This document shows positions 37,889 to 50,049 of a stretch of 64,000 bases of DNA, one piece after another. The notes under the pieces were generated by a model. That model made no database searches. It was not told the DNA's origin and saw only the letters and a program-made list of their open reading frames with translations. How positions within the stretch are numbered: position 1 is the first letter of the stretch; each line of letters starts with the position of its first letter. A program made the translations under genes and the position numbers. The DNA comes from Echinostoma caproni (taxonomy: Eukaryota > Platyhelminthes > Trematoda > Plagiorchiida > Echinostomatidae). Location of the stretch: assembly GCA_900618425.1 (NCBI GenBank), contig UZAN01039995.1, forward strand, positions 4,457-68,456, read 5' to 3'.

Positions 37889-38320
37889 TCACTTAACCAA
37901 AGAGAGAGATTGTCTGACCAAGGGGAATAGAGGGTAAGACTGTCTGGGTGCGCGTGTGTGTATATCAACGCGTGCGATGTTTATGCGTACATGCCTGCGA
38001 GTCTGCAATTGTCTACTATCGGTCATGCGAGTGCAACCATGTGCGTGCGCACAAACCATAATCCACGTATGTGCTGATGTTTGCTCAGCGTACCGGTGCA
38101 ACCATCCGTGCGGCCATGTTCCCAAGCCGATTGGTAAGCCATACTCGTGAATCAGTTGGCCGGACTTGCTTGTCTGTCCCACACCACACGTGCACTTGTT
38201 GATCCCAGTGTTGACGTTAGCGCTACAGCCTCTACTCTGTGCAAACGACGGTGTGGAAGAGCAAGGGCGGCACCAGTGTCGGCTGTTTCGGAGTGAATAT
38301 TTAAAATGTGTATCACTCAT
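37889..38320. other. GC- and CpG-richer island with open frames on both strands
   Basis: About 430 bp stand out from the AT-rich surroundings by many CG dinucleotides and CGTGCG/GTGTGT words. A 143-codon minus ORF spans it and shorter plus ORFs (37956-38150, 38166-38378) overlap. The minus product is rich in His, Cys, Arg and Thr and has no recognised domain. The openness may simply follow from the higher GC content. It could be a promoter or first-exon island, or a diverged repeat. Confidence 0.3.
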
Positions 38321-41300
38321 TCCAGTGCTTTTTGACCGATACTATTTCTACAGCGTGAGGAAATTACCTCTGTTATAGGTATTCCCATCCATAATACATA
38401 TTTATCAACAGAGTATTAAAGCAGTTTCTATCAAAGAAGCCTCCAACCAACAATCGTTTGTAATACATCCAAAATTGTCAGGTCCTTGATGACAATTCTT
38501 TTGTCGAATACAATAACGGAGCCTGATGTGGAACAGAAATGGAGTGAGCGCTTGTCTCACATAGTGTATAGAAAAACGATTTCACGAGGACTGAGACAAA
38601 AATGAACCAAACAAGTTCAGGTTTTACACTCTACCCTCAATGAACTACATTTTGTATACTGGTGTACGAGTCTAAATGTTTCATTGACTCTTAACGAAAA
38701 CAACCACAAACACTCTCATAGTGAAGTGCATATATTGGTGATCATTAAATTACAATGTGGCGTGATTATTTCCCCCTGTACAAGGTTGACCGTCAAATAC
38801 GACTGCGATGATTATTTTATTAGTGGATCTCAGCTAACAACCGCTGAATTATTTTCTGCTGAGCATATTGACTGAAGGTCACCGTCCACAAGGCAAACAA
38901 GACTTGAAAAAAACTCTAGGGAGCAGTTAATGGCCATTTCTATCTTGTTGCCTCTTCACAACAATACTGCGTGCACGATGCAATTCATCGTGCAGTCTAA
39001 TGAAATTCCCTAATAGAGACTTGTGAATTCTGATGGATGCAAAAAGAAGTATTCTGAACAGTGATAGTATCCTTCTGAACTATTGTCTTTTGTTCTAAAA
39101 TAACTGCCGGAAGTGCAACCAAACGCTTGTACAATATGACACCGTTTTCTCTGTCACGTACCACCAAGGTACCAATCAGATACAACGCTAGTCGTTGTAG
39201 TTATTATACGTCCTCAGAAGAACCATTTGAACGAATTGATGGCGGACGAATCACAACACACAGAGCTCAACTACTGGCCTGTTGCGAGATTTGCTTTCTG
39301 GCCCATCTTGGTTCCAAAACCATACACATATAGTGATTCCCTAAGAAACACGAATAATCACAGTAGCCTGAAATTAAATCTGAACGTAATGCCAAAGGTA
39401 TGTAAATATATTAACCACAAGCTTGTATAAATTCACTCAATCCATCGCTTTCAAAGAGCCGCTCCTTACAGCGTGATATACAGTTGTTTCCTGAAGTCAG
39501 AAAATGTATTGTTTCATTCTGAATGAATATCGTTAGGACAATACTCGAACATATAAACTTATAAAATGTTTACGCAAGCATAATTGAAGGCAAATGCTAG
39601 TTTATTCAAGAGGATATCAATTATAAACAGTTTCGTCGTTTTATGGACGTGAAACTGCTGTAAATTTTATCTGTTGATGACCAAATCTTCAAATCACTCC
39701 ATTCCAAAAGGTGTAACGACAATGGTTAGAGAGCCATTTCCTCTAAATTATACATTCAAGTCCGCCGCAGTACCATAGGCTGACTACCAGTTACCTTTTA
39801 TTCAAGTGTTAACCCTATACCCGCCTGCACGTCAAAAACAGTAGACACAATAGTTTTCCGTGTTGTACGTTGTCCTTACCCGAACACTTGTCAGCTGACA
39901 GATAGGCAGTGGCGTTTTCCACCCTTACGTAATCCGTGTACCGCTGAGTACCCACACTACACCGGAAATCGTTTTTTATGCCATTCGACGCACTCATGGT
40001 GGACTTTTGTTTCAATGTCTTGTAATGCTCAGGAAAATAAAATAAAATCACTAAAATCAATCCAGAAAACATCCACAACGATTATAACACATCGTTTAAA
40101 GAGGTTACCATGATGTGAAAGGCAGTTGCGTACACCTGTCTCTGTATAGACACATCATTTTTGCGATGGAGAGAAAAGTTTGTATTTTCTGTACTCAAAC
40201 TAATCGATATCGTTTTTTGTCATAGGCACACAATGATTGTCATACAATTGTTGCATTCTAAATAAACAGGGTCAAAAAACTATAGGCAGAATATTAGGAT
40301 GAGCAGATGTAACGTTTCACTGTGGGAACACCATAGTAAGAAATGTTTTGGCGAGGATCAAAGAAACCATTGAACATCAGAACTAGTAGACTTCAGTTGC
40401 TTTCCCAACACTCGCTCACCGGCTTACGTACAACAGGAGTATAGATTTTACGTCAAAATGTGATAGGGTAAAGGGTAATTAGCCATTCGCCAATGAAATG
40501 ATCATCACTGTGTAATTACTAAAAGAATAGAACAGTTGTTTTCAGCCTGAAAGAAGCAACAGTAGCGTGCTTCATACATCACGTTCAACTGTAGTATACT
40601 AAATAATAATTGCGCCTATTCTAAAGCAAAAAACATGATTATCAAAGAGGTCGGAAAACAAAGTACTGATGTAAAAAATGAGCACAAGTATTGCCAATAC
40701 TGGGCGTGCAATAGACTTAAGTGAGTAATAAAAGGAAATAATGCAGTCGTAATAAGTGTGTGCACGGGTAGAAAGAATTTTAACTTAGAACTGATTATCG
40801 GATTTAGAGACAACATTAGGCTTCATGGTGCAGACAGCTTGATAAACGGATTACTGGCTTCAAAAAGAACGGTGAGAATGATAGAGTCACAAAAAGGTTT
40901 ATCACAGGCTATGAATCATAATTGAAGAAACCAAAAACTCTTTTCTAAACCCAGAGAATCATAGGCAGCAATACGAGCAATAACAAATTCTGCAGATGAT
41001 GAGAAAGTTGGGTGTTAAACGTCAATTTTCCAAGGTTGACTCTTTACGAACACCACAAAAACACTTTTTCTACTGAAAAATAAACGATGTTTGATTTATA
41101 CCAGATTACGAAACCTAGTTTAATTGTCTTTTGCAAGTCGATCAACTCACATGTGAAATTCCACTGAAAACTGTAAATATGGGTCAAATATCAACTTGTA
41201 TCTTACAAGGTTTGTAAAGCGCTAAAAAGAGCTTTCGAAAAAAAAATTAACTTTTAGACATGAGAAATAATGAAATGTCCTGCTTTTTAATTTACGCATC

Positions 41301-42914
41301 CGACCAAGGGATTTAAGGATTGTGCAAATAAAATTGTATGCCTGGTGTATTCTCAAAATTGTCAATCAGTCCCAACGGGTCATGAGATACAGGTAACGTT
41401 TCGAATAAATATGATGGTTTTTATCGTGTAATGATAATATTAGGTCCATGTATGCTTTTTACCTGTAGTCAGAAAGAACACCGTGCATAACCGCCCTAAG
41501 TTAGTTTTATTTAACGCCTATAAAGCGACGAGTGACAGTTTTGAACATCACTCATATTTATGATGTCAAAATATCGAATGTTCTTAATGCCATTGTTATG
41601 ATCTCTTTACTTCATACACGCAAAACATTTGCGATAAGCGACATCAATCACCAACAAAATGTTTACGCGCGTTTGATCACCCTCGCCTCCCCCCAAAAGA
41701 AAGAAATGGATCAGAACTTTAAAAAGTCCATGCTTTAAACATGTTTTGTGAAATCTCATCTTATTATATGCTTCCCGGTCAGCTAGTGCATTGACTCTGA
41801 TGTAAGTCAATATCAACTTGAAATGACTGCAATAAAATGCATATACCAGTTGTCCCGGGAACACTTTTGAATTCTGAGTTGATAATCCCCGATAATAAAA
41901 TACAACAGAGAAAGGACTTCTCACTAGAGATGACTATGGATGTCTATGACCGTTGTTAGCTTCTGAAGGCGAAATCCCTCACTAAATTGCTGTACACTTG
42001 CCACTTAAATACCATAAGTTTGCCATATATTTTTTTCAAATAGCCTTCGTTAACCAGTTGTATGAATCTATGAATCTATGAATCTGAAGGCACAACGTAT
42101 ACCTTTGGATTTCAGTGGTGAATTTATTTATTTTACAACATACATTGACTTCAAGCCAATGTTAATGGCTATGAAATCACTGACGGAAAACTGGCCAATA
42201 TTCACTTTCATTCAAAGCACTAGGTAGTATCAAAAGATACTTTCTAACAGTACATAGATCGTTCACACTCTGTGCATACAAACGATGCCGCAGCTGTTTA
42301 TTTTCACATAACGTGCTTTTAGCTCATCAGTCACCAAATCGGTTTGTGGGAGAATTCGCAGATGCGTGCTTCACTCATACGAGTAGCAAGTAAAAAGAAT
42401 TTTACGGAAACAAATAGAATAAAGCTCAGACTGACTGCGTTCACTGTTCACAGAACAAGTTCAGCAATGGTTTGTTAGTTTCGTTTTTGTTTCCATACCC
42501 GCTTTCAAGATATACTGCTAAAGTTGTCTCATTATTCTACTTTTGCTCCCCAGTTGCTTCGTAAATTGTTCATATATGCTCAATCAAATTTACCGTGACA
42601 TATTTCCGCTTTTTAACCCAAATCACAAAAAGGCATTAGCATATGTCTATAAGTGTTCCAGCGCGTTCTATCAGAGTGCAAAACGAACCGAGATACTCGT
42701 CGAGCTAGCTCATGAAGCATCGGCGCTTGCTGTGCTATTTCGCTGTTTCAGATTATCCCGAGAAAGGGTCAATGAATAGACCACAAAACATATTGTTTGA
42801 TATGAATGATAAAAATATTTCACTTGATTCACGTATGAGGATTTCATGGGCTGATAATGTATTTGAAACAGTTCTCTCCGTCCGTATTATTTATATTTAC
42901 ATGATTTGCATGTA
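38321..42914. other. No gene recognised; one short tandem repeat
   Basis: AT-rich sequence. An 8-bp unit TATGAATC is repeated three times at 42061-42084. ORFs (up to 105 codons at 41607-41924, minus) show no domain. Confidence 0.5.
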
Positions 42915-43345
42915 GGACGAATACTACCAGGTTGCGCAGGCCAAGACAGGTGAATTTTCTTATAAGGTTAACAAACGAAGCCTTCTAGCTAAAGTCTAAC
43001 ACACAACGCAGCGGAGCGGTATATGAAAACCACAATCCATTGGAGGCTGGTGTCCAGTTCATCGGATCATACGCCCTTTAGACGGGGTTAAACGTCTAAG
43101 GTGCCTAATGCACCTCGATGCTCAATCAAGCCGGTGACTATTATCACTACCATGTATGGTTGTGTGGTTCATACGCCTGTTTTTGGTTGGTGTTCTTGGT
43201 TGGTTTGAAATCAGGATTTTGGCCAACTCACCAAACAGTGAGTACGGCTTTCTCAGCATAGGTTTTTGAGACGCATGGTGGTATGGGAGCATTTCACGAG
43301 GTGAACAAGAAGTGTAAACAACCGCAGCCCTAGACACCCACCTCC
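42915..43345 (-). repeat. Unclassified interspersed repeat, copy B
   Basis: Its reverse complement aligns with 14690-15200 from the GGAGGTGGGTG region to the CACCTGTCTTGGCCTG region. It lacks about 95 bp present in copy A between ACTCACTGT and GAGTTGGCC. The overlapping minus ORF (43122-43493) extends beyond the repeat and has no recognised domain. Confidence 0.7.
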
Positions 43346-46300
43346 GACCATGAGGGAGCTTCGGATTGAATTCATTTTTACCTGTTTGCCATGCTTGGAA
43401 AAATATTTGCAAACGTCTCATCTGAAGCCGAGATGGCGTCTTTTGTGTTTCTACAGTAGCAATGTTCATTAGTGTGTGTTCTTCTTCAGACATTTTGGTT
43501 CCCTTGTTCCCGTTGGTTTCAATCTTGTTTGCTGTTTAATTGGGACCAGAAGAGGATTTTCTTCCTCTATATCTATTGCGGCAGTTAGGTTCGTTCTGAT
43601 ATCAGGAAGTAACCTTTTTGTTGCATCATTTGATTCTTGAGTTTTGCAGACGCTTAGAGGTGATGCAGTTTAGTGAGCCTACTTTCTAATTTGATCCAGA
43701 ACAAAAACGTAGCAAGATCAACAAGAAGCAGTTGATAGAGAAACTAAACTGGTTGATATCCAACAAGACTTTATAATGGTTCTCTTCAACATCACCATGT
43801 TATTTACCTCAAATGAATAGGCCCTCGAAATACCCAAACAGTAATGAAAACCAGGAACAGAAGTCACAGAAGAACAATGTATACTATTAAACGGAAAGAA
43901 GCAGAATACCATCACTCAATAATTATTGAAGATGTGACCCCTTCTAGTGATGCAACGTTGTCAAACCAATTGCCAAGCCCGATGAATAAACAGAAATGAA
44001 TATCCTGATTCTGACTAGGATTCAAGAACACACATGACCAAGTAGGAATAGGTGCTTGAATGTACCCAGCACTAGATATGTGTATATATCAGCACAGGAT
44101 TAAGAAAATGGTAGTTGTTTGCAGACTGGTCGAATGTAAATTGTGTACTATACAAGCATATTCACACGTGAAACTGGACATGATATAGTGTTCTTATTTT
44201 AGGGTATATATCATTAGCATAACAAGTCAAAATTTCAAGGTGACCACTACTGGTTTTAGAAAGCAGTATGCATTGAGAACGACCCATTACACTCAAAACT
44301 TTGTGGCTGGAGTTGACTGATTTAATTTGTGCATTTCGTCTAGTGCAGTAAATGGGTTGCTAAATTTTCCTCATCAGAAGAAATGACATTATTTAGGTTT
44401 GTTGAATAGTCACGGGGATTTAAACGTAGTTGGTTAGAGACTTTTGCAAAAGCAAATTGTCCAGAGTGGTTATGCCGCAAACCAAGAGAATATTCCTATA
44501 CCTAATTCTTTCCCGAAGAACATCGTAATTACCATGACTCGCATGAACAACTTTAGTTAGACATTGAATATTCCAAACTTGAAGCGACAAATAAATATAT
44601 TGGTTTTGTAAGGGTTCAGTTAATATTCCAAAAATAGGATAATTATATAAAGAGCCATTTTGTCAATTGGAGTTTCTTTTTGAGTTAAAACAGTCCAAAC
44701 ATTGAGCAATATCTGAGGGAAGAACAGTTGAAAACAGTTGATTTGCTTTAAACCATAGATCACTGTGATTCCTTCTTGGTATGGTTTCAAATGGACCTAT
44801 TTAAATGTTTGTGCGGAGCTTTCAAAGATAAATAAGGTTTGTTGTGTGTACTGAAAAATAAATTAGTTTTTTTACGTCAGAGATGCTAGTGAAACGCTTG
44901 TACCAGCAAGACTTTGGTAGTCGTATAGATCATTACAAAATTCAAAAAGTTATCATTGAAATTGGAACAACAGATAACTTCCGCCGGTGCTAATGTCGAG
45001 TGTGAATTCATGCACAGAACGGTACCTACACATATGCAAGAACACACACATCGAGGCGTACACCAGTTAATATGCGTTTGTATTTAAATACATACATACA
45101 TGCATACAAACATACATACATATCGCTAGCTGAATATATGCAGTGACGGCAACAGCTATTCCCCCAATGCGTGTGAGTAGGTTGCACTGAGCATATTTTC
45201 GGGCAATAGCTTTCATCGTTAAATTCATTCGAAATAACCCCAAATATTCCTTTCTTCACAGCCTGCACATTAAGTGAAATAACAATTTTACGACCGTGAA
45301 TGCTGCACATAGTAACGGTGCACAAAACAGCATTGACGGAACAAAATCGATGTGGTTTATAAAATTGCCTCATCTGTGGAGTGGATATTGCTATTTTAGT
45401 GCTCGGATTCATTCACATGATCGTTTATCAAGATGAAACGGCACAAATCAATCAGTATTCTTGCAAATAATTTTTCACAACGCGTTTAATTTCGGATAAA
45501 GTTGATAGTCCTCTCGTTATCAAGTCGTACTTCACGGGGCAATACTTTATCCGATGTGGGGTTCAACAGGAAAGTGACATGGGAAAAGCTGATCGGGATG
45601 CACGGTGACATAAACTACCAGTTGATAATGGTAACATAAAATGGATGTTGGATAAGCTGATTGTTCCTCAGAGCTTCCGAATTCATTGCGGTCGAAAGAT
45701 GTCTTTAAGCAGTCTATTATAAGTTGCTTCACAGTATGCAAGTGATCACGAGAAAAATAATTCAATAAACAAAACGCTTGGTATAATTCAACCAGTTACT
45801 GCAAGGATTAACGGGATATTCACTATCGTTGATTTATAATTCCATAACGCGAAGTAAAATTCGTGTCATTACTTGTGGCTGCTCATTGCACGATAAACAA
45901 CTCTGATCGCGCACCCCCAAAACAACAATCTTTTCATATCAAATACTACTATGGTTATGATTGTTTATTAATGGTAGATAATAAGGGTAACTTTTAAGGC
46001 ACAATAACTTTTTCAGCTCAAAAAATCGGTGGAATGTAACATTTTTGTCTGTGAACTTCTGTGCTATAAAACACTTCTCAAAAGTGGTATGTAAAACGCC
46101 TTTGTGATTACTGGTCGGGCGCACTTAACTTTTCGAAAAACGGAGAAATAAAATTCTATAGATACATCGGCATGAAGACGTTGCCGCAAAATATAAATAT
46201 ATAATCACATTAAACATTGTTCAACTGTTATGCTTGACAAACTTGATCACACGTACTTTTCCGGGATTGGGGAGAGTAAGCAAAGCTGAGCAATCATATT

Positions 46301-46699
46301 CAAGAAGTTAACGAATTTCATAGAACTATTGCATAAATGGATGAATTATAAACAGTTTTATTTATATACAGGAATTAGATATATGTCAGAAACAGACCGG
46401 AAATACAGCGCATCACCTTCTAACGAGGGACAGGTAGGTTTGCGTTCAAACAAAGAAGAGATTGATGCATATTTTGGGTAGTTTCGAATAGTAAGCTGCA
46501 CAATGAACTGCACGTTGTTGCCCTCGCTGGTTCTCGTTAGCTTAGTGCTTTAACTAAAGTATGTGTTGGCACGTGCTGATTAATTTCACCCACGTCTGCC
46601 ACAACAACAAGTCTTCCGGCTAATCCAACAATAACTTTGCTGTTTGCGATTTACGGGATCTATGTAAAAGTTCATCATAAGTGGCCTCATTAAAGCTAT
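43346..46699. other. No gene recognised
   Basis: AT-rich sequence with short ORFs only. A CATA-type microsatellite at 45088-45122 is listed separately. Confidence 0.5.
45088..45122 (-). repeat. (CATA)n microsatellite, imperfect
   Basis: About eight CATA units interrupted by TGCA and CAAA. It is the complement of the TATG motif seen at 12725. Confidence 0.85.
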
Positions 46700-47885
46700 T
46701 AAAACCACAACACTTCCCAAACAAAGAGTAAAATATCGCAAATGGGCTCCAAAGTGAGCGATCATTTGCGCTCCGAGATAAAAAATAACATGTTCATGTC
46801 TACTATGATTGTTTATTATGACAAATCTACGTTGCACGATTTATGTTGGGTTCACAACCACAAAAATCCTCACCCCGTCCATAGAGCAACCTCTGCAACT
46901 GTCCGCCAAAGCACACAACATTTGCCTGTATGAATGTGGATGCGGGCCGTCTTACATTAGCAGTTGCATAGCAGGGCTGGAAAAAAAGTCGCCGGATACG
47001 CAAAAAGATTTATTTGTAACACAAACAAAAGCATTAAACTTTCTCCAAGTATTCTCCACCCGCGTTCATTCACTGTTCCATGCGCTCAAACAATTTGGTG
47101 AAACAGCTCGACCATGCCGAAGAGGTTGATCCTTGGACCAACTGAATGAAGGCCTTCACTGTAGTTGCTAGTGAATCGTATCGGACTTCACGCATCATGC
47201 GCTTGACATTTGGGAACACAAAATTGTCACACGGAGCCAGGTTTGGACTGTAGGGTGGGTGACTAATCTCCGCAAACCATTTAAACACAGTGCTTCTTGA
47301 GAACCTGTCCACACTAAAGGCAGCTCGCAGACGATCCACGCTACGCTGCTGCTTTACACCACAATTGTAGTCTTAGGTATCGCCCTCCATTGATATCGAC
47401 TGAGTTTCATTCATACAGTCCGAGTATGCAATTCATATGGCTTGCGCGCTGTGCTCGGCTGTTGAGCATTGTTCTGTAAGTCACAATCGTTGCATAATAT
47501 TCCAAATAGATTACAGTTTTCTTGTTTCGTTACGTTGAGCTCATACGTGTACTGTATATACGGAATCATTTCGCTTATTTTTTGTACATCTTCATATATC
47601 CCATGATGAGTTAGATACCGATTACAGTGACTCACATGATCATATGTCATTCTCCAATCTTACCCGTGAAACTCACACATGCGCATCACCCACTAATAAC
47701 ATATTTAATAACATCACACAATTACCAAACCCCACACCTACCCAAGTAAACCGAACACGCAAAAAGCCTGCGGTACCTATCGCTCGACATTTGTTAATGA
47801 AAAATCATGATCGGCACCCGGCAAGCTGATTTCAGATCATTTATGTAAACACCTACAACCGGCTACTTAATTTCGCCTAGTAGGT
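46700..47885 (+). mobile_element. Penelope-like element P3: connector and GIY-YIG domain, split by a mariner
   Basis: Plus-strand coding remnants are VSDHLRSEIKNNMF, then in another frame FTTTKILTPSIEQPLQLSA and NICLYECGCGPSYISS (to about 46966). These match the Penelope connector and the start of its GIY-YIG endonuclease (in P2: TTRIPTPP, RLPLYANS, IYQFQCGCGATYVGRT). Similarity stops at the mariner left end. It resumes beyond the mariner with KPAVPIARHLLMKNH (near 47765-47811) and FQIIYVNTYNRLLNFA, matching P2 AVARHLLM and FRIIYKSRTARFLRFAEA. The RT part is absent. It is a dead 5'-truncated copy. Confidence 0.75.
46971..47590 (-). mobile_element. Mariner-like element copy 2, internally deleted, inside Penelope P3
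   Basis: The left end GCAGGGCTGGAAAAAAAGT is preceded by TA (46969-46970) and matches the mariner copy 1 end. The right end near 47549-47590 matches copy 1 TIR sequence in degraded form. The minus strand encodes, in one 89-codon frame (47070-47339), the transposase start region (STVFKWFAEI) joined directly to the C-terminal part (HPPYSPNLAPCDNFVFPNVK, then a WSSCFTKLFERMEQ tail). Relative to copy 1, about 640 bp (its 7200-7840) are missing. This removes the first two catalytic Asp regions but keeps the last. It cannot encode an active transposase, though MITE-like mobilisation in trans would be possible if both ends work. Confidence 0.8.
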
Positions 47886-49720
47886 TGCAACTAGAAAATA
47901 GAACCAAACACGTGTGTACAAAAACAGCTGTTAGTCACACTGTCACTGCTTTAGCAACTGTAGAAATGTGATTCCTTGACCCTGTCCTATTTGTTTGTAA
48001 CATGATGTACTGTCCAACGATATAAACTGTATATTTCTGCCCTATTGCACCAGTTCAGATGTAGCGCAATATCCCTTGGCATGAATCGTGCAACCTAGCT
48101 TTGTTATGATCTCTTTTTGCAAATACTAAACTAAAGGGTTTGTTGGAGAACGAACAGAAAATGTTATCTAGTGATTTATTTTGGTAACCCGAGTGAGGGT
48201 GTACGACCGCAAGCTTTTCGGTGGCGCATCTGAAAAGCTCACGACAGTTTCTTTACCACAGGAAATTACACCTTCCATGAAGCAAATTATCTGGTCCATT
48301 AAGTAATCGAAGGGTTGTTCTTAAATGCCTTTAAATGAAAAAACTTAGGCTTCCTCAAATCTCAGACCAGTCAAAATTTTTACCAATCAAATAGTACTCA
48401 CCGAAAGAAGATGTCCATGATGTGGTGGGGGTTACAGGGACTATCCGAAAGCAAAACAAACACATTATAGGTCAATCGGAAATCAACTTACATCAAGCAG
48501 TCAATTAGCACTCATTATAGAGTCGTAGGCAATAAGAACTTTGAGGAGTCATCCTTGTCCAGCTAAGGGTGACATAAGGTAACGCGTGGTGTGAAATAAA
48601 TACAAATAATCAACTTTTCATCTTAGTGTTTGTTATTATAAACATTCAACATTTTTTGTAGAAGGCAGCATGAGTAATGAAGTCTCACGATTTATCTTCT
48701 AACTGAAAATTGTGATTTCGAATATTGAAACTAAAATTATCTCTTTAAAACAAAATTATTAAAATAAAACTAGCACTGTTTTCAAACTTTTCACTGCAAT
48801 ACTTCGTACATTTTTAATTTGAAGTACTACATTTTGTTTTTATTAAAATTCTGGGTACAGGAATACAGAGTTGAAGTGGAACCGTGCCAAATAAAATTAT
48901 TTTACCATAGACTGATGCAAAATGATAAAAAAACAGTCATTCTGTATTTTACCATTCCATATTAGTGATCACTTAAATTGTAGTATGCACATGTACAGAT
49001 ATAGTGAAATGATCCCGCATGAAGTAGGCCAACATTTGTTGTTAACCTTTCTATTCAATTTTGTCATGGGAAAAAAGGTGCTTCCTTTGAAGCAAAAGTT
49101 GATCTTTAACAACTACATCCGGGGGTTTCCAATTTCATCTCACCCGTAATCTCGAAAAATGAATTTTGCTGGTGATGTCAAGTATGAGCATATTTACTCG
49201 AAACGTGGAGTATTTCACTGAGCCCCGCCCTTGCACAAAATCGTATAAAGTTTTCAGCTTTTTCGAATGAAATTGGCGCCGAGATGCGTGTTCACTTTCA
49301 ACACCGGTGTCCATTTGTCACATGTTCCCAATTTGTCACAGCACAGTTCCGGTTTTATCAAATGGCTCATAAAATACAGCCTCACCACGATAGTTACGAT
49401 TATATCTATATGGTACTTCATTTCAGATGTTGCATTTTTATCAGTTTTGTGTGCACAGCCGAGGGTTTAATCAATACCTTAGTTAGGGAAAATGAAATAA
49501 AATAGAAAGGTATTGAAATGGTTTAGGGGAAGTTGATAAAAGCTGCAAGATTACAATGAGATATCAGTAACACTACTTTTCGTTGTTTCACAGTGTATAG
49601 CGTCAACGTTTTAATATCATTCAATTTAAGACTCGCCCAAATTAATATTTCAATGAATCTAGTAAGCAAATAGTTGAGAAAATATCGTTTTATTTCAGCA
49701 AACGGATGAGAAAAAATAAT
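47886..49720. other. No gene recognised
   Basis: AT-rich sequence between two Penelope-derived blocks. ORFs (75 codons at 48922) have no domain. Confidence 0.5.
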
Positions 49721-49732
49721 AAAACCTTTATA
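49721..49732 (+). repeat. Left copy of a 12-bp target-site duplication
   Basis: AAAACCTTTATA lies directly before the left arm of Penelope element P2. The same 12 bases lie at 51401-51412, on its other side. Confidence 0.7.
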
Positions 49733-50049
49733 TGAAAAGAAAAGACCAAATTGCAATACTGCACGATTTATGTCCAGGACGATTTCGCTGCACCTCAACA
49801 TGGTGCATACTGCAGAAAGTACAATACTTATATTGGGATTTCGCATGGCAACAAAGATGAATAAAATACAATGAAACAGAAAAGAAAGCATAAAAGCGGG
49901 AGGGGTAAAAAAGACTATCACCAGGGTAAGGATAAACTAACATAAAGTTCCTTTTGTTNATAGCAACCGCTTCTGCAAACCGTAGAAATCTTGCGGTTCG
50001 TGACTTGTAGATAATTCGGAACGCCATGCTTCGGTCGATCTGGTGTTGC
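49733..50049 (-). repeat. Left inverted arm of Penelope P2
   Basis: This arm is the reverse complement of 51025-51365 with about three mismatches, plus 25 bases replaced by one N (49959). It contains the Penelope C-terminal codons (FRIIYKSRTARFLRFAEAVA) and the 3' UTR. Confidence 0.9.
49959..49959. other. Single N, probable collapsed gap
   Basis: The opposite arm has 25 bases (51096-51120 region, between GCTAT and AACAAAAGG) where this arm has one N. The assembly probably lost about 24 bases. Confidence 0.75.
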
